Source: Cyclobacteriaceae bacterium (GTDB lineage: Bacteria > Bacteroidota > Bacteroidia > Cytophagales > Cyclobacteriaceae). From it: a stretch of 6,398 nucleotides of DNA. Each line of letters starts with the position of its first letter. Positions within the stretch are counted from its first letter, which is position 1. The notes beneath the pieces are model-generated. The model was not told the origin of the DNA. It saw only the letters and a program-made list of their open reading frames with translations, and ran no database searches. Both the position numbers and the translations under genes were made by a program. Of the stretch, positions 1 to 5,841 are shown piece by piece. The stretch is taken from NCBI GenBank assembly GCA_013140395.1, contig JABFSY010000221.1, positions 1-6,398 of the forward strand. The letters are read 5' to 3'.

Positions 1-175
1 CTCCTGCACTCTTGGCGGTGTTGAGAGCCACATCAGCCAATTGTTTTTTCTGCACAACAGTCAAGGGCATTTCCAGCAGCGCCTCGATCGACACAGGGTT
101 TCCCATCATCGGAAAAGGAAGAGCCAAGCCACCTAACCCAAGTCCTGCCAACTGAACAAAATCACGTCTTTTCAT
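1..175 (-). CDS. TldD/PmbA-like metalloprotease-family protein, N-terminal part only
   Basis: Partial gene; the window holds its first 58 codons and the rest lies beyond the left edge. The start is ATG at 175-173. The protein opens with MKRRDFVQLAGLGLGGLALP, which looks like a twin-arginine (Tat) export signal: RR followed by a polar/hydrophobic D-F-V, then a Gly/Leu-rich hydrophobic stretch to about residue 22. After it comes the segment KKQLADVALNTAKSAG (residues 43-58). I recognise this from the start of the mature domain of Bacteroidota TldD/PmbA homologues, where it usually continues into an ADVR-type motif. TldD/PmbA proteins are zinc-dependent proteases that process peptides or modified microcins; the Tat-bearing Bacteroidota paralogues are poorly characterised. 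The catalytic HExxxH region would lie outside the window, so activity cannot be judged. It is transcribed divergently from proC. Confidence 0.72.
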   Translation of the reverse strand, partial: MKRRDFVQLAGLGLGGLALPFPMMGNPVSIEALLEMPLTVVQKKQLADVALNTAKSAG

Positions 176-195
176 TTTAAGTGTATTGAGTAGTA

Positions 196-213
196 AGTAT
201 CAAGCCTGATACT
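196..213. promoter_or_regulatory. Perfect 7-bp inverted repeat upstream of the TldD-like gene
   Basis: AGTATCA-AGCC-TGATACT is a perfect dyad with a 4-base centre. It lies 21-38 bases upstream of the minus-strand start codon at 175. It could be a repressor operator or a 5'-UTR hairpin. No factor can be named from the sequence, and a chance palindrome is possible in AT-rich DNA. Confidence 0.3.
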
Positions 214-462
214 ATAAAACTTAAATCCTCTTGCTTTCAACAAGTAGGTTTGAAAAGTAGTTAAAAAGATCAAAGAAAACCGAGAAATTATACACGGAGT
301 TCGTAAAAGATGCGATAAGTGGAGGATAAACAGTTTACTAATTTTCTTGCCGCTCGTGTATTCATTGCAATCGATTTAATTTCCTGAAAAGGATACTTTA
401 ATAATTCAGTTCGATAGTCAGCTAAAACCTACTTAACTTGAAGAGTTTATTAACAAAAGCAT

Positions 463-1260
463 ATGAACACCAAAAAAATAGCCATCATTGGCGGAGGAAA
501 TTTAGGCACTGCCATTGCAGAAGGATTATTGAAAAGCGGATTTGCCAAGCCAGCACAAATTACCATTACGCGCAGAACGTTGTCGCGCCTTGAAGATCTA
601 AAAGCTAAAGGCGTTACCGTTACAGGTAACAACGCGTCAGCCATCCGCGAGAGCGAGGTTATTATTGTAGCCTTAAAACCCTTTAATGTCAAGGAAGTTC
701 TTGCCGAGTTGAAGGATTCGTTTGATCCTAAAAAACACATTGTGATTAGCGTGGTAACAGGGATTTTTCTAAAAGACCTGGCAAGTATTTTTGATCAATC
801 CATTCCTATTTTTCGCGCGATGCCCAACACGGCTATTGCCATTCAAGAATCGGTAACATGTTTGTGTTCGCAAGGGGCCTCGGCAGATCAATCGAGTTAT
901 GTGAAAGAACTATTTGATCAATTGGGTATCACCATTCCGATTGACGAAAAATTGATGGATGCCGCTACGGTTCTTGGTGCTTGTGGGATTGCCTATGCGC
1001 TTCGTTTTATTCGGGCAGCTACGCAAGGCGGGATTGAAATTGGCTTTGATGCAAAGACGGCTAGTTTAATTGCCGCCCAAACCGTAAAGGGTGCTGCCGA
1101 ACTTTTGTTAAAAGGTAATCGCCATCCGGAAGAAGAGATTGATAAGGTAACTACACCTAAAGGATGCACAATAGTTGGTCTCAACGAAATGGAACATCGC
1201 GGATTTAGCTCGTCCTTGATCAGGGGGATTGGGGCTTCGTATCATAAAATTTCACATTGA
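463..1260 (+). CDS. proC: Pyrroline-5-carboxylate reductase
   Basis: 265 residues, the normal length for ProC. The enzyme reduces 1-pyrroline-5-carboxylate to L-proline with NAD(P)H, the last step of proline synthesis, in the cytosol. An N-terminal Rossmann fold carries GGGNLG (residues 10-15) followed by AIAEGLL. The family RAMPNT motif is at 118-123. The all-helical C-terminal half contains VLGACGIAYAL (170-180, matching the GSGPAY region) and VTTPKGCTI (229-237, matching the VTSPGGTT substrate loop), then NEMEHRGFSSSLIRG. The last two differ from the E. coli-type consensus, but from memory they resemble the usual Bacteroidota form, so I do not read them as loss of function. The ATG at 463 sits directly before the first beta strand (KKIAIIGGGN), which supports this start; no clear Shine-Dalgarno is visible. 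It is divergent from the TldD-like gene and the next gene is 203 bases downstream, so it is probably monocistronic. Confidence 0.95.
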   Translation: MNTKKIAIIGGGNLGTAIAEGLLKSGFAKPAQITITRRTLSRLEDLKAKGVTVTGNNASAIRESEVIIVALKPFNVKEVLAELKDSFDPKKHIVISVVTGIFLKDLASIFDQSIPIFRAMPNTAIAIQESVTCLCSQGASADQSSYVKELFDQLGITIPIDEKLMDAATVLGACGIAYALRFIRAATQGGIEIGFDAKTASLIAAQTVKGAAELLLKGNRHPEEEIDKVTTPKGCTIVGLNEMEHRGFSSSLIRGIGASYHKISH

Positions 1261-1310
1261 TAAAACCTCTGTTTAGCCATTACCAGTTCTCGTGTTCGCG
1301 GCTTTAAACA

Positions 1311-1337
1311 AATTGGGTTCAGCCAATTATTTTCTTT
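1311..1337 (+). terminator. Possible weak intrinsic terminator after proC
   Basis: AATTGG-GTTCAG-CCAATT forms a 6-bp stem with a 6-base loop (1311-1328), followed by a T-rich stretch ATTTTCTTT. It lies about 50 bases past the proC stop. The stem is short and AT-rich, so this is only a candidate. Confidence 0.3.
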
Positions 1338-1463
1338 CCCAAAGATCCATTTGATATTGGTTAGCGACAGGGTTTTTATTTTTTTTAAGGAACTTTTGAC
1401 CAATGGAAAGGACTTTATTACCCACGCTTTTTTTATTCCACAATAACAAGTAATCAGTATAAT

Positions 1464-1943
1464 ATGAAAAAAATTATTGTAATCGCGTTAATGGCTTTTG
1501 CCCGCCAACTTTGTTTCGCACAAAACACCAACGAACAAATTGAACTAGTCCCTAAACGTTTATTTAAAGACGAAGCTTATAGAAAATGTGGCATCGACAT
1601 GACGCCCACTCAATTGATTCAGGTTTTTAAAGAGGACCCCAAGATGACTCAATTTGTAAAGCCATTGGCACTCAATTATGCGGGAGAAGCAATTTTGAAA
1701 GCAGCCGGTGGCCTATTGATTTTTTGGCCGCTCACGGAGGCTGTTTACCGAGATAATCCAAATTGGAACCTTGCCTACATAGGAGCCGCCTGCTATTTGG
1801 TAGCAATTCCATTTCAACGAGGTTTTAGCAAAAGGGCAAAGTCGGCAATAGATTACTACAACAGCGGATACAAGCAGGCATCGAAAGTAAGCTTCAATAT
1901 TCAGGTAGATTCGAAAGGACTTGGCATAGCAATGAAGTTTTGA
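1464..1943 (+). CDS. Exported or membrane protein of unknown function
   Basis: 159 residues; I do not recognise the family. The N-terminus (MKKIIVIALMAFARQLCFAQ) looks like a Sec signal peptide with cleavage probably after Ala19, before QNTNEQ; the Arg inside the hydrophobic region is slightly unusual. A charged stretch (residues 25-65) is followed by two probable membrane or strongly hydrophobic segments, about 74-94 (ILKAAGGLLIFWPL) and 103-117 (LAYIGAACYLVAIPF). Next comes a basic turn and FSKRAKSAIDYYNSGYKQ (121-138), then a beta-like tail. The A-x-x-YYN-xG pattern near the C-terminus is a feature I associate with small Bacteroidota envelope proteins of unknown role. The ATG at 1464 gives a complete signal peptide, which supports that start. 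It lies in the same direction as the downstream methyltransferase gene with 60 bases between them, so cotranscription is possible, but nothing links their functions. Confidence 0.7.
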   Translation: MKKIIVIALMAFARQLCFAQNTNEQIELVPKRLFKDEAYRKCGIDMTPTQLIQVFKEDPKMTQFVKPLALNYAGEAILKAAGGLLIFWPLTEAVYRDNPNWNLAYIGAACYLVAIPFQRGFSKRAKSAIDYYNSGYKQASKVSFNIQVDSKGLGIAMKF

Positions 1944-1961
1944 TTTTATAGATTCAGATCG

Positions 1962-1979
1962 AATGGATCGTCCATTTTG
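1962..1979 (+). other. Short hairpin between the unknown gene and the methyltransferase gene
   Basis: AATGGA-TCG-TCCATT is a perfect 6-bp stem with a 3-base loop, followed by only two or three T residues. It could be a weak terminator for the upstream gene or a 5'-leader structure for the downstream one. It also makes the TTG at 1977 a poor translation start for the downstream reading frame. Confidence 0.2.
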
Positions 1980-2003
1980 TGGTTCCTGTTGTTAACTTGC
2001 AGC

Positions 2004-3185
2004 ATGAGCATCTTTACCACCCGTAGCCGAATCATTGTTACTTGTAAAAAGCGCATCGCGCCCTACCTCGAGCAGGAAGTGAGAGATCTCGGGTTTGAAA
2101 TTGAACGCAGATTTGTAACGGGTGTTGAATTGAAAGGAACGGTAAATGACTGTATCCGGCTAAACCTCAACTTACGATGTGCCAGTCAGGTATTGTATTC
2201 ACTGAAAGAATTTACAGCCAATAGTCCTGAGGAGGTGTATAACAAATTGCTTCATTACCCTTGGGAAACCATTCTTTCCCCCGAGGGATATTTTTCGGTG
2301 ACCAACAATTCCAACCATTTTACAGTCAACAGTGAAATGTTTGTGAATGTGAAAGTCAAAGACGCAATTGTCGATCGGATGAGAAGAGAAGTATTGAAGA
2401 GACCTGATTCAGGATCTGTTTTAGACGGAGCGGTGATCAATTTGTATTGGAATGACCAGCAGGCAGAAGTATTTTTAGATACCTCCGGTGAGACATTGGC
2501 AAAACACGGGTACCGTAAAATACCTGGGCAAGCACCGATGCTCGAAGCGTTGGCCGTTGCAACTATCATGGCAACCAAATGGGATCGCAAATCACCTTTT
2601 GTCAACCCGATGTGTGGATCTTCTACGGTTGCCATCGAGGCGATTTTATTAGCAACAAACAGAAGGCCGGGTTTACTTCGCGAGAATTATTCCTTCATGC
2701 ACGTGTTAGGTTACGATGCAACGGTCTATCAAACTGAACTTCAAAAGTTGAAGGAACAAGTTGTTGATGTACCCGGTTTAAAAATGATTGCGTCAGACAT
2801 CAGTCAAGATGCCATTGATATATCTAGAGTAAATGCAGAGCTCGCGGGTGTAGAACAGTTTATGGAATTCAAAGTCTGTGATTTTGAGTCGACACCAATC
2901 CCACAAACACCGGGAGTTATCTATTTCAATCCCGAGTATGGTGAACGATTAGGAGAAGTAAATGAATTGGAAGCTACCTATGCGCGCATGGGCGATTTCT
3001 TGAAAAAGCAATGCCAGGGTTATCTCGGATATATTTTCACCGGCAACTTATATCTCGCAAAAAAAATCGGATTAAAAGCCAGCCGCAGAATCGAATTTTA
3101 TACAGCCCAAATAGATTGTCGTTTGTTGGAGTACGAAATGTACGGTGGAACCAGACGCGTTGAAAAAGAAAAGAAAATGGAGTGA
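2004..3185 (+). CDS. rlmL: THUMP-domain 23S rRNA guanine-N2 methyltransferase, RlmL-like
   Basis: 393 residues, corresponding to the RlmL half of the E. coli RlmKL fusion (COG0116 type); the RlmK half is absent. It is predicted to use S-adenosylmethionine to methylate a guanine N2 in 23S rRNA (m2G2445 in E. coli numbering). An N-terminal ferredoxin-like/THUMP part (about 1-150) is followed by FLDTSGETLAKHGYRK (157-172), typical of the linker into the methyltransferase domain. The SAM-binding motif I is NPMCGSSTVAIEA (201-213), the acidic strand motif is ASDISQDAI (263-271), and the catalytic motif region is NPEYGERLGE (309-318), where most members have NPPY. I chose the ATG at 2004 because MSIFTTRSRIIVTCKKRIAPYL matches how these proteins begin. 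The frame continues upstream only to a TTG at 1977, adding an unsupported nine-residue hydrophobic extension. It ends convergently with the small membrane-protein gene, 10 bases away. Confidence 0.88.
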   Translation: MSIFTTRSRIIVTCKKRIAPYLEQEVRDLGFEIERRFVTGVELKGTVNDCIRLNLNLRCASQVLYSLKEFTANSPEEVYNKLLHYPWETILSPEGYFSVTNNSNHFTVNSEMFVNVKVKDAIVDRMRREVLKRPDSGSVLDGAVINLYWNDQQAEVFLDTSGETLAKHGYRKIPGQAPMLEALAVATIMATKWDRKSPFVNPMCGSSTVAIEAILLATNRRPGLLRENYSFMHVLGYDATVYQTELQKLKEQVVDVPGLKMIASDISQDAIDISRVNAELAGVEQFMEFKVCDFESTPIPQTPGVIYFNPEYGERLGEVNELEATYARMGDFLKKQCQGYLGYIFTGNLYLAKKIGLKASRRIEFYTAQIDCRLLEYEMYGGTRRVEKEKKME

Positions 3186-3207
3186 TCAATCAAACTCACT
3201 TCACTCC
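3164..3207 (-). terminator. Probable intrinsic terminator for the small membrane-protein gene
   Basis: Read on the minus strand, GGAGTGA (3207-3201) pairs with TCACTCC (3185-3179) across a 15-base loop. It is followed by a T-rich run, ATTTTCTTTTCTTTTTC (down to about 3162). The loop contains the end of the minus-strand gene's stop codon region, and the second arm contains the stop codon of the convergent methyltransferase gene. On the plus strand no T-run follows, so it would act mainly for the minus-strand transcript. Confidence 0.42.
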
Positions 3208-3396
3208 AAGTAATCGAAAAGGAAACATCAGAATTGAGCCTATTAGCTTGAAGAGCATTTCCAGTGAAAAACCGATTATCCTGAACGGAAGCAAAATCAA
3301 CCAAAGAAGCGGCAATAAGAAGATGAGCACCAAAGCAATAGGCCAGCACAGCGTAAACAGAATACACCAAAGCAAAATGGCAAGAATAGTCTTCAT
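3196..3396 (-). CDS. Small hydrophobic membrane protein, unknown function
   Basis: 66 residues, almost entirely hydrophobic: MKTILAILLWCILFTLCWPI, then ALVLIFLLPLLWLILL, then more amphipathic helices. Two probable transmembrane helices (about 3-19 and 20-37) are followed by two copies of a short motif, LPFRIIG (36-42) and FPFRLLG (58-64), spaced 22 residues apart. The composition and the intact frame argue for a real gene; from memory, similar tiny W/P/F/R-rich membrane proteins occur in other Bacteroidota, with unknown roles. An in-frame ATG at 3432 would add 12 residues (MASTLLTVTKNS). I prefer the ATG at 3396 because the protein then begins with a canonical MKT-hydrophobic segment and a candidate promoter lies just upstream. 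It is convergent with the rRNA methyltransferase gene and divergent from the dehydrogenase gene, so it is transcribed alone. Confidence 0.65.
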   Translation of the reverse strand: MKTILAILLWCILFTLCWPIALVLIFLLPLLWLILLPFRIIGFSLEMLFKLIGSILMFPFRLLGVK

Positions 3397-3417
3397 GGAA
3401 TTTTTTGTAACGGTTAG

Positions 3418-3449
3418 CAAAGTACTTGCCAATCCAAAATAACTTCAAA
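3418..3449 (-). promoter_or_regulatory. Candidate Bacteroidota-type promoter for the small membrane protein
   Basis: On the minus strand TTTG (3449-3446) is followed after 21 bases by TACTTTG (3424-3418), which approximates the Bacteroidota -33 TTTG / -7 TAnnTTTG pattern with one base missing from the -7 box. It ends 21 bases before the ATG at 3396, leaving a short leader, and it overlaps the alternative start at 3432. Such motifs arise by chance, so this is tentative. Confidence 0.28.
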
Positions 3450-3566
3450 ATGAATACCTATTAGACAGATTCTATTTAATATGTTTCATTTGTGAACATA
3501 CTTTTAATCAAAAGCGTACAGCTACGAGGCAGCAAAATACTTTCCTTTGAAGAATAATTTTGGGTT

Positions 3567-4559
3567 ATGAATCAAACAATCCGATGGGGCATACTGGGTT
3601 GTGGCAAAATTGCCAGGAAATTCGCCAGTGACTTGCAGTGGGTCAAAGATGCAAAGTTGGTTGCGATAGGCGCGCGCGAACAAAGCACCGCTGATGCTTT
3701 TGCCAATGACTTTCCAGTCGATTACAAACACAATAGCTACAAAGCGTTGGCAGAAAATTCCGAAGTGGATGTGATTTACATTGCAACACCGCACGCTTTG
3801 CATTATGAACATGTGATGTTATGTCTTCAGCATAAAAAGGCAGTTTTGGTAGAAAAGGCGTTTGCCATCAATTATAGCCAGGCGAAGCAAATGATTGACT
3901 TTGCAAAAAGCCAGCAGACTTTTTTAATGGAAGCATTCTGGACTCGATTCCTCCCGCATTATTTGAAAGTAAAAGAAATGGTTGAGCAAGGTAAAGTTGG
4001 AGCCATCCAGTATATCAATGCCGAGTTTGGATTTAAACCAACACCACCCGTTTCACAACGAATTTATGATCCTGCTTTAGGGGGAGGATCTTTGCTTGAT
4101 GTGGGTGTTTATCCAGTCTTTCTCGCACTTGACATATTAGGTAAGCCAGACCAGATTCAGGCTTCGATGGTGCCCGCTCCTTCAGGAGTAGACGAGCAAT
4201 GTTCCATTCAGTTCAAATACAATAATGGAGCTATGGCAAACCTCTTTTCATCCTTTGCTACCAATCTTGCTACAGGCGCAGATATTGCCGGAGATCAAGG
4301 TCGAATACGACTGACACACCGATTTCACGGCCCCACTACCGAACTAGAGTTCTATCCTGGTATTGTTGATTCAAAACAGGCCGTAGCATTTGAAAAAGCA
4401 AAAGGCAACGGCTATGAATACGAAGCGCAACATGTAACCGACTGCCTAAAAAAAGGACTCACCGAGAGCCCTTTGCGTACTCATGCTGACACCATTTTGC
4501 TGACCCAAGTCCTCGATCAAATCCGAAGGATGGCCGGCATCAGCTATCCTATAGATTAA
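3567..4559 (+). CDS. Gfo/Idh/MocA-family NAD(P)-dependent oxidoreductase
   Basis: 330 residues, full length for this family. The N-terminal Rossmann domain has IRWGILGCGKIARKF (5-19, nucleotide-binding glycine motif) and VIYIATPHALHYEHV (69-83). EKAF (96-99) occupies the position of the usual EKP motif whose Lys is catalytic; EKAF is common in the dihydrodiol-dehydrogenase-like subgroup. MEAFWTRFLP (121-130) and GGGSLLDVGVYP (172-183) are also characteristic of that subgroup. The C-terminal alpha/beta domain ends with YEYEAQHVTDCL and ESPLRTHADT. It probably oxidises or reduces a sugar or cyclic diol in the cytosol, but the substrate cannot be told from sequence. ATG 3567 lies directly before the first beta strand. 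The last 58 codons are duplicated 1459 bases downstream as a remnant. It may be cotranscribed with nothing: 203 bases separate it from the lipoprotein start. Confidence 0.9.
   Translation: MNQTIRWGILGCGKIARKFASDLQWVKDAKLVAIGAREQSTADAFANDFPVDYKHNSYKALAENSEVDVIYIATPHALHYEHVMLCLQHKKAVLVEKAFAINYSQAKQMIDFAKSQQTFLMEAFWTRFLPHYLKVKEMVEQGKVGAIQYINAEFGFKPTPPVSQRIYDPALGGGSLLDVGVYPVFLALDILGKPDQIQASMVPAPSGVDEQCSIQFKYNNGAMANLFSSFATNLATGADIAGDQGRIRLTHRFHGPTTELEFYPGIVDSKQAVAFEKAKGNGYEYEAQHVTDCLKKGLTESPLRTHADTILLTQVLDQIRRMAGISYPID
4383..4559 (+). repeat. Dehydrogenase 3' end, upstream copy of a 177-base direct repeat
   Basis: This segment of the intact gene matches 5842-6018 in direct orientation. The longest exact match is 41 bases (4389-4429 with 5848-5888), and 86 of 89 bases agree over 4389-4477. 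Similarity then falls to about 55 of 82 bases over 4478-4559 and ends with the shared TAATT at the stop codons. Recombination between the copies would remove the lipoprotein gene as a 1459-base unit. Confidence 0.9.
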
Positions 4560-4634
4560 TTATCCTTTACCATCATCACAAAAAGCCTTTTTCTCTTTTA
4601 GCCAAGAAAGTTGATTAAGCCGAAGTATCAAAAA

Positions 4635-4664
4635 AATACCCTAAATCCGGTATTGACAGGATTT
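4635..4664 (+). other. Two overlapping, mutually exclusive short hairpins upstream of the lipoprotein gene
   Basis: AATACC (4635-4640) can pair with GGTATT (4649-4654), and AAATCC (4643-4648) can pair with GGATTT (4659-4664). The two structures interleave and cannot form together, and a pyrimidine-rich tract (CTTCTTTCTCCTTCC) follows. This could be the terminator of the dehydrogenase gene, an attenuator-like leader of the lipoprotein gene, or chance, as 6-bp AT-rich repeats are common. Confidence 0.2.
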
Positions 4665-4762
4665 CTTCTTTCTCCTTCCTTTGTCGCAAAGAAAATGAAA
4701 ATCAGAATGTGAAGGCTAATAACGCTCAAAATGACTCTCCATTTTATTCTCCCAAACCAAAA

Positions 4763-5794
4763 ATGAAACATTTATCAGCATCAAAATCGCGTAAGTTTTT
4801 TCCCCTGCTCATTGGAGCAATAGTACCACTCCTTATGATGACTTTTTTAACGGGTTGCCTTAAAGAAGAGGAAGAAGTGGTAAAAAGGTATATTTATATC
4901 AATTCAAATTCTCTTTTTCAGCAAGAGGGTTTTTCCAGTGCGGGAGCGATACCGCCTTATAGTTCATATTCTTTAATGTATGTTGAAAATGTAAAAAATC
5001 CCAATTTGATCGTGTCACTTACGCTCAAAACTGACGATGGCTTTGCATATCCAATCAATATAAAAGATATCTACAATGTGAATTATTCGCAGGGTGCAGG
5101 CAATCCTGAACCAATTGAAATTCCAAACCGCGAGTTCACAAAAATTTCCGTTACGACATCAGACGTAATCAAGAGAATACGCTATTCAAATGGAAATAAA
5201 ACTATAGTAGAAAAGGGATCCATTAGCCAAGAATTTGATGTTTTCGGCCTTTATAAGGTTAATACAATGCAAAATAATGAACCGTTTACAAGCCCATCAG
5301 GAAAATCGTACGGTGCAAATGGACATGTCGCACGGGTTGATTTGTTGTCGTACACAGAAACGAGCCTAAATACTTTTTTGCAAAATAATGCATGGGTGGC
5401 CGAAAATACATTTGACTACGAGGTCAGCGCAGACGTCAATGAACTAAACCAACCAAAGAGTTCTGGAAGCGGTAATGGGTCTTCGGGAAATGGAAATTGC
5501 TTAACCAGCGGCACTTGGGTTCGAGCGATTTGTAGTGGCGCAAAACAGGCTACTCTCACTTTTAATGGAACAAGGGGAACATTAACGGACTTCGATTGCA
5601 GTGGTTCCGCCAATTGTTCTGCGGGGCGTGTCATTGTTTTTGACTATCAATTATTGAACAATTCTCAAATGAATATTACGTACAAATCGTTGACAATTTG
5701 TGGGCAAAGTGCGACACCACCAGTGGGAGGAACCCAAGCTTACTCTTGTAGTGGGGCTACGCTTGTGTTTGGCAATACTTACACCAAACAATAA
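4763..5794 (+). CDS. Predicted surface lipoprotein with six-cysteine, lipocalin-like C-terminal module
   Basis: 343 residues from the ATG at 4763; unrecognised as a whole. A type II signal peptide (basic MKHLSASKSRK, hydrophobic PLLIGAIVPLLMMTF) ends in the lipobox LTGC with the lipidated Cys at residue 32. The Cys is followed by LKEEEE, which resembles the acidic lipoprotein export signal that sends Bacteroidota lipoproteins to the cell surface. Residues about 40-230 look beta-rich. SSGSGNGSSGNGN (233-245) is a flexible linker. The C-terminal part (246-343) has Cys at 246, 257, 279, 285, 313 and 329, and a pattern (TWVRAICS, ATLTFNGTRGTL, DYQLLNNSQMNITYKS, final ATLVFGNTYTKQ) like the alternating strands of a small lipocalin-like barrel; this fold call is inference. 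A GTG at 4709 would add 18 polar residues ahead of the signal peptide and is unlikely. The gene lies between the dehydrogenase and its partial duplicate. Confidence 0.75.
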   Translation: MKHLSASKSRKFFPLLIGAIVPLLMMTFLTGCLKEEEEVVKRYIYINSNSLFQQEGFSSAGAIPPYSSYSLMYVENVKNPNLIVSLTLKTDDGFAYPINIKDIYNVNYSQGAGNPEPIEIPNREFTKISVTTSDVIKRIRYSNGNKTIVEKGSISQEFDVFGLYKVNTMQNNEPFTSPSGKSYGANGHVARVDLLSYTETSLNTFLQNNAWVAENTFDYEVSADVNELNQPKSSGSGNGSSGNGNCLTSGTWVRAICSGAKQATLTFNGTRGTLTDFDCSGSANCSAGRVIVFDYQLLNNSQMNITYKSLTICGQSATPPVGGTQAYSCSGATLVFGNTYTKQ

Positions 5795-5841
5795 ATGTAG
5801 AAGAAAATGTGGCATGGGATGTCGCTGATTCGAGGTAGATT

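Noticed and set aside
176..462. tRNA, small RNA or hidden gene in the 287-base divergent region
   Set aside because: No cloverleaf, no long open frame with protein-like content and no strong terminator was seen; only the dyad and the short shared motif stand out.
1977..2003. Upstream extension of the methyltransferase from TTG 1977
   Set aside because: It adds nine residues (TTG-encoded first residue, then WFLLLTCS) not expected in a cytosolic rRNA methyltransferase; the ATG at 2004 fits the family start.
2255..2635. Minus-strand 126-codon open frame inside the methyltransferase gene
   Set aside because: It is a shadow of a well-supported gene on the other strand with no recognisable protein features.
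3182..3442. Plus-strand 86-codon open frame between the methyltransferase and dehydrogenase genes
   Set aside because: It is opposite the small membrane-protein gene; its product (MINQTHFTPSNRKG...) is an unstructured Asn/Lys/Ser-rich chain with no family pattern, while the minus frame gives coherent membrane helices.
3098..3448. Minus-strand 116-codon open frame overlapping the end of the methyltransferase gene
   Set aside because: It runs antisense through a clear coding end and out of frame with the membrane-protein gene; it shows no domain pattern.
4709..4762. Upstream GTG start for the lipoprotein
   Set aside because: It would place 18 polar residues before the signal peptide; the ATG at 4763 gives a standard lipoprotein signal.
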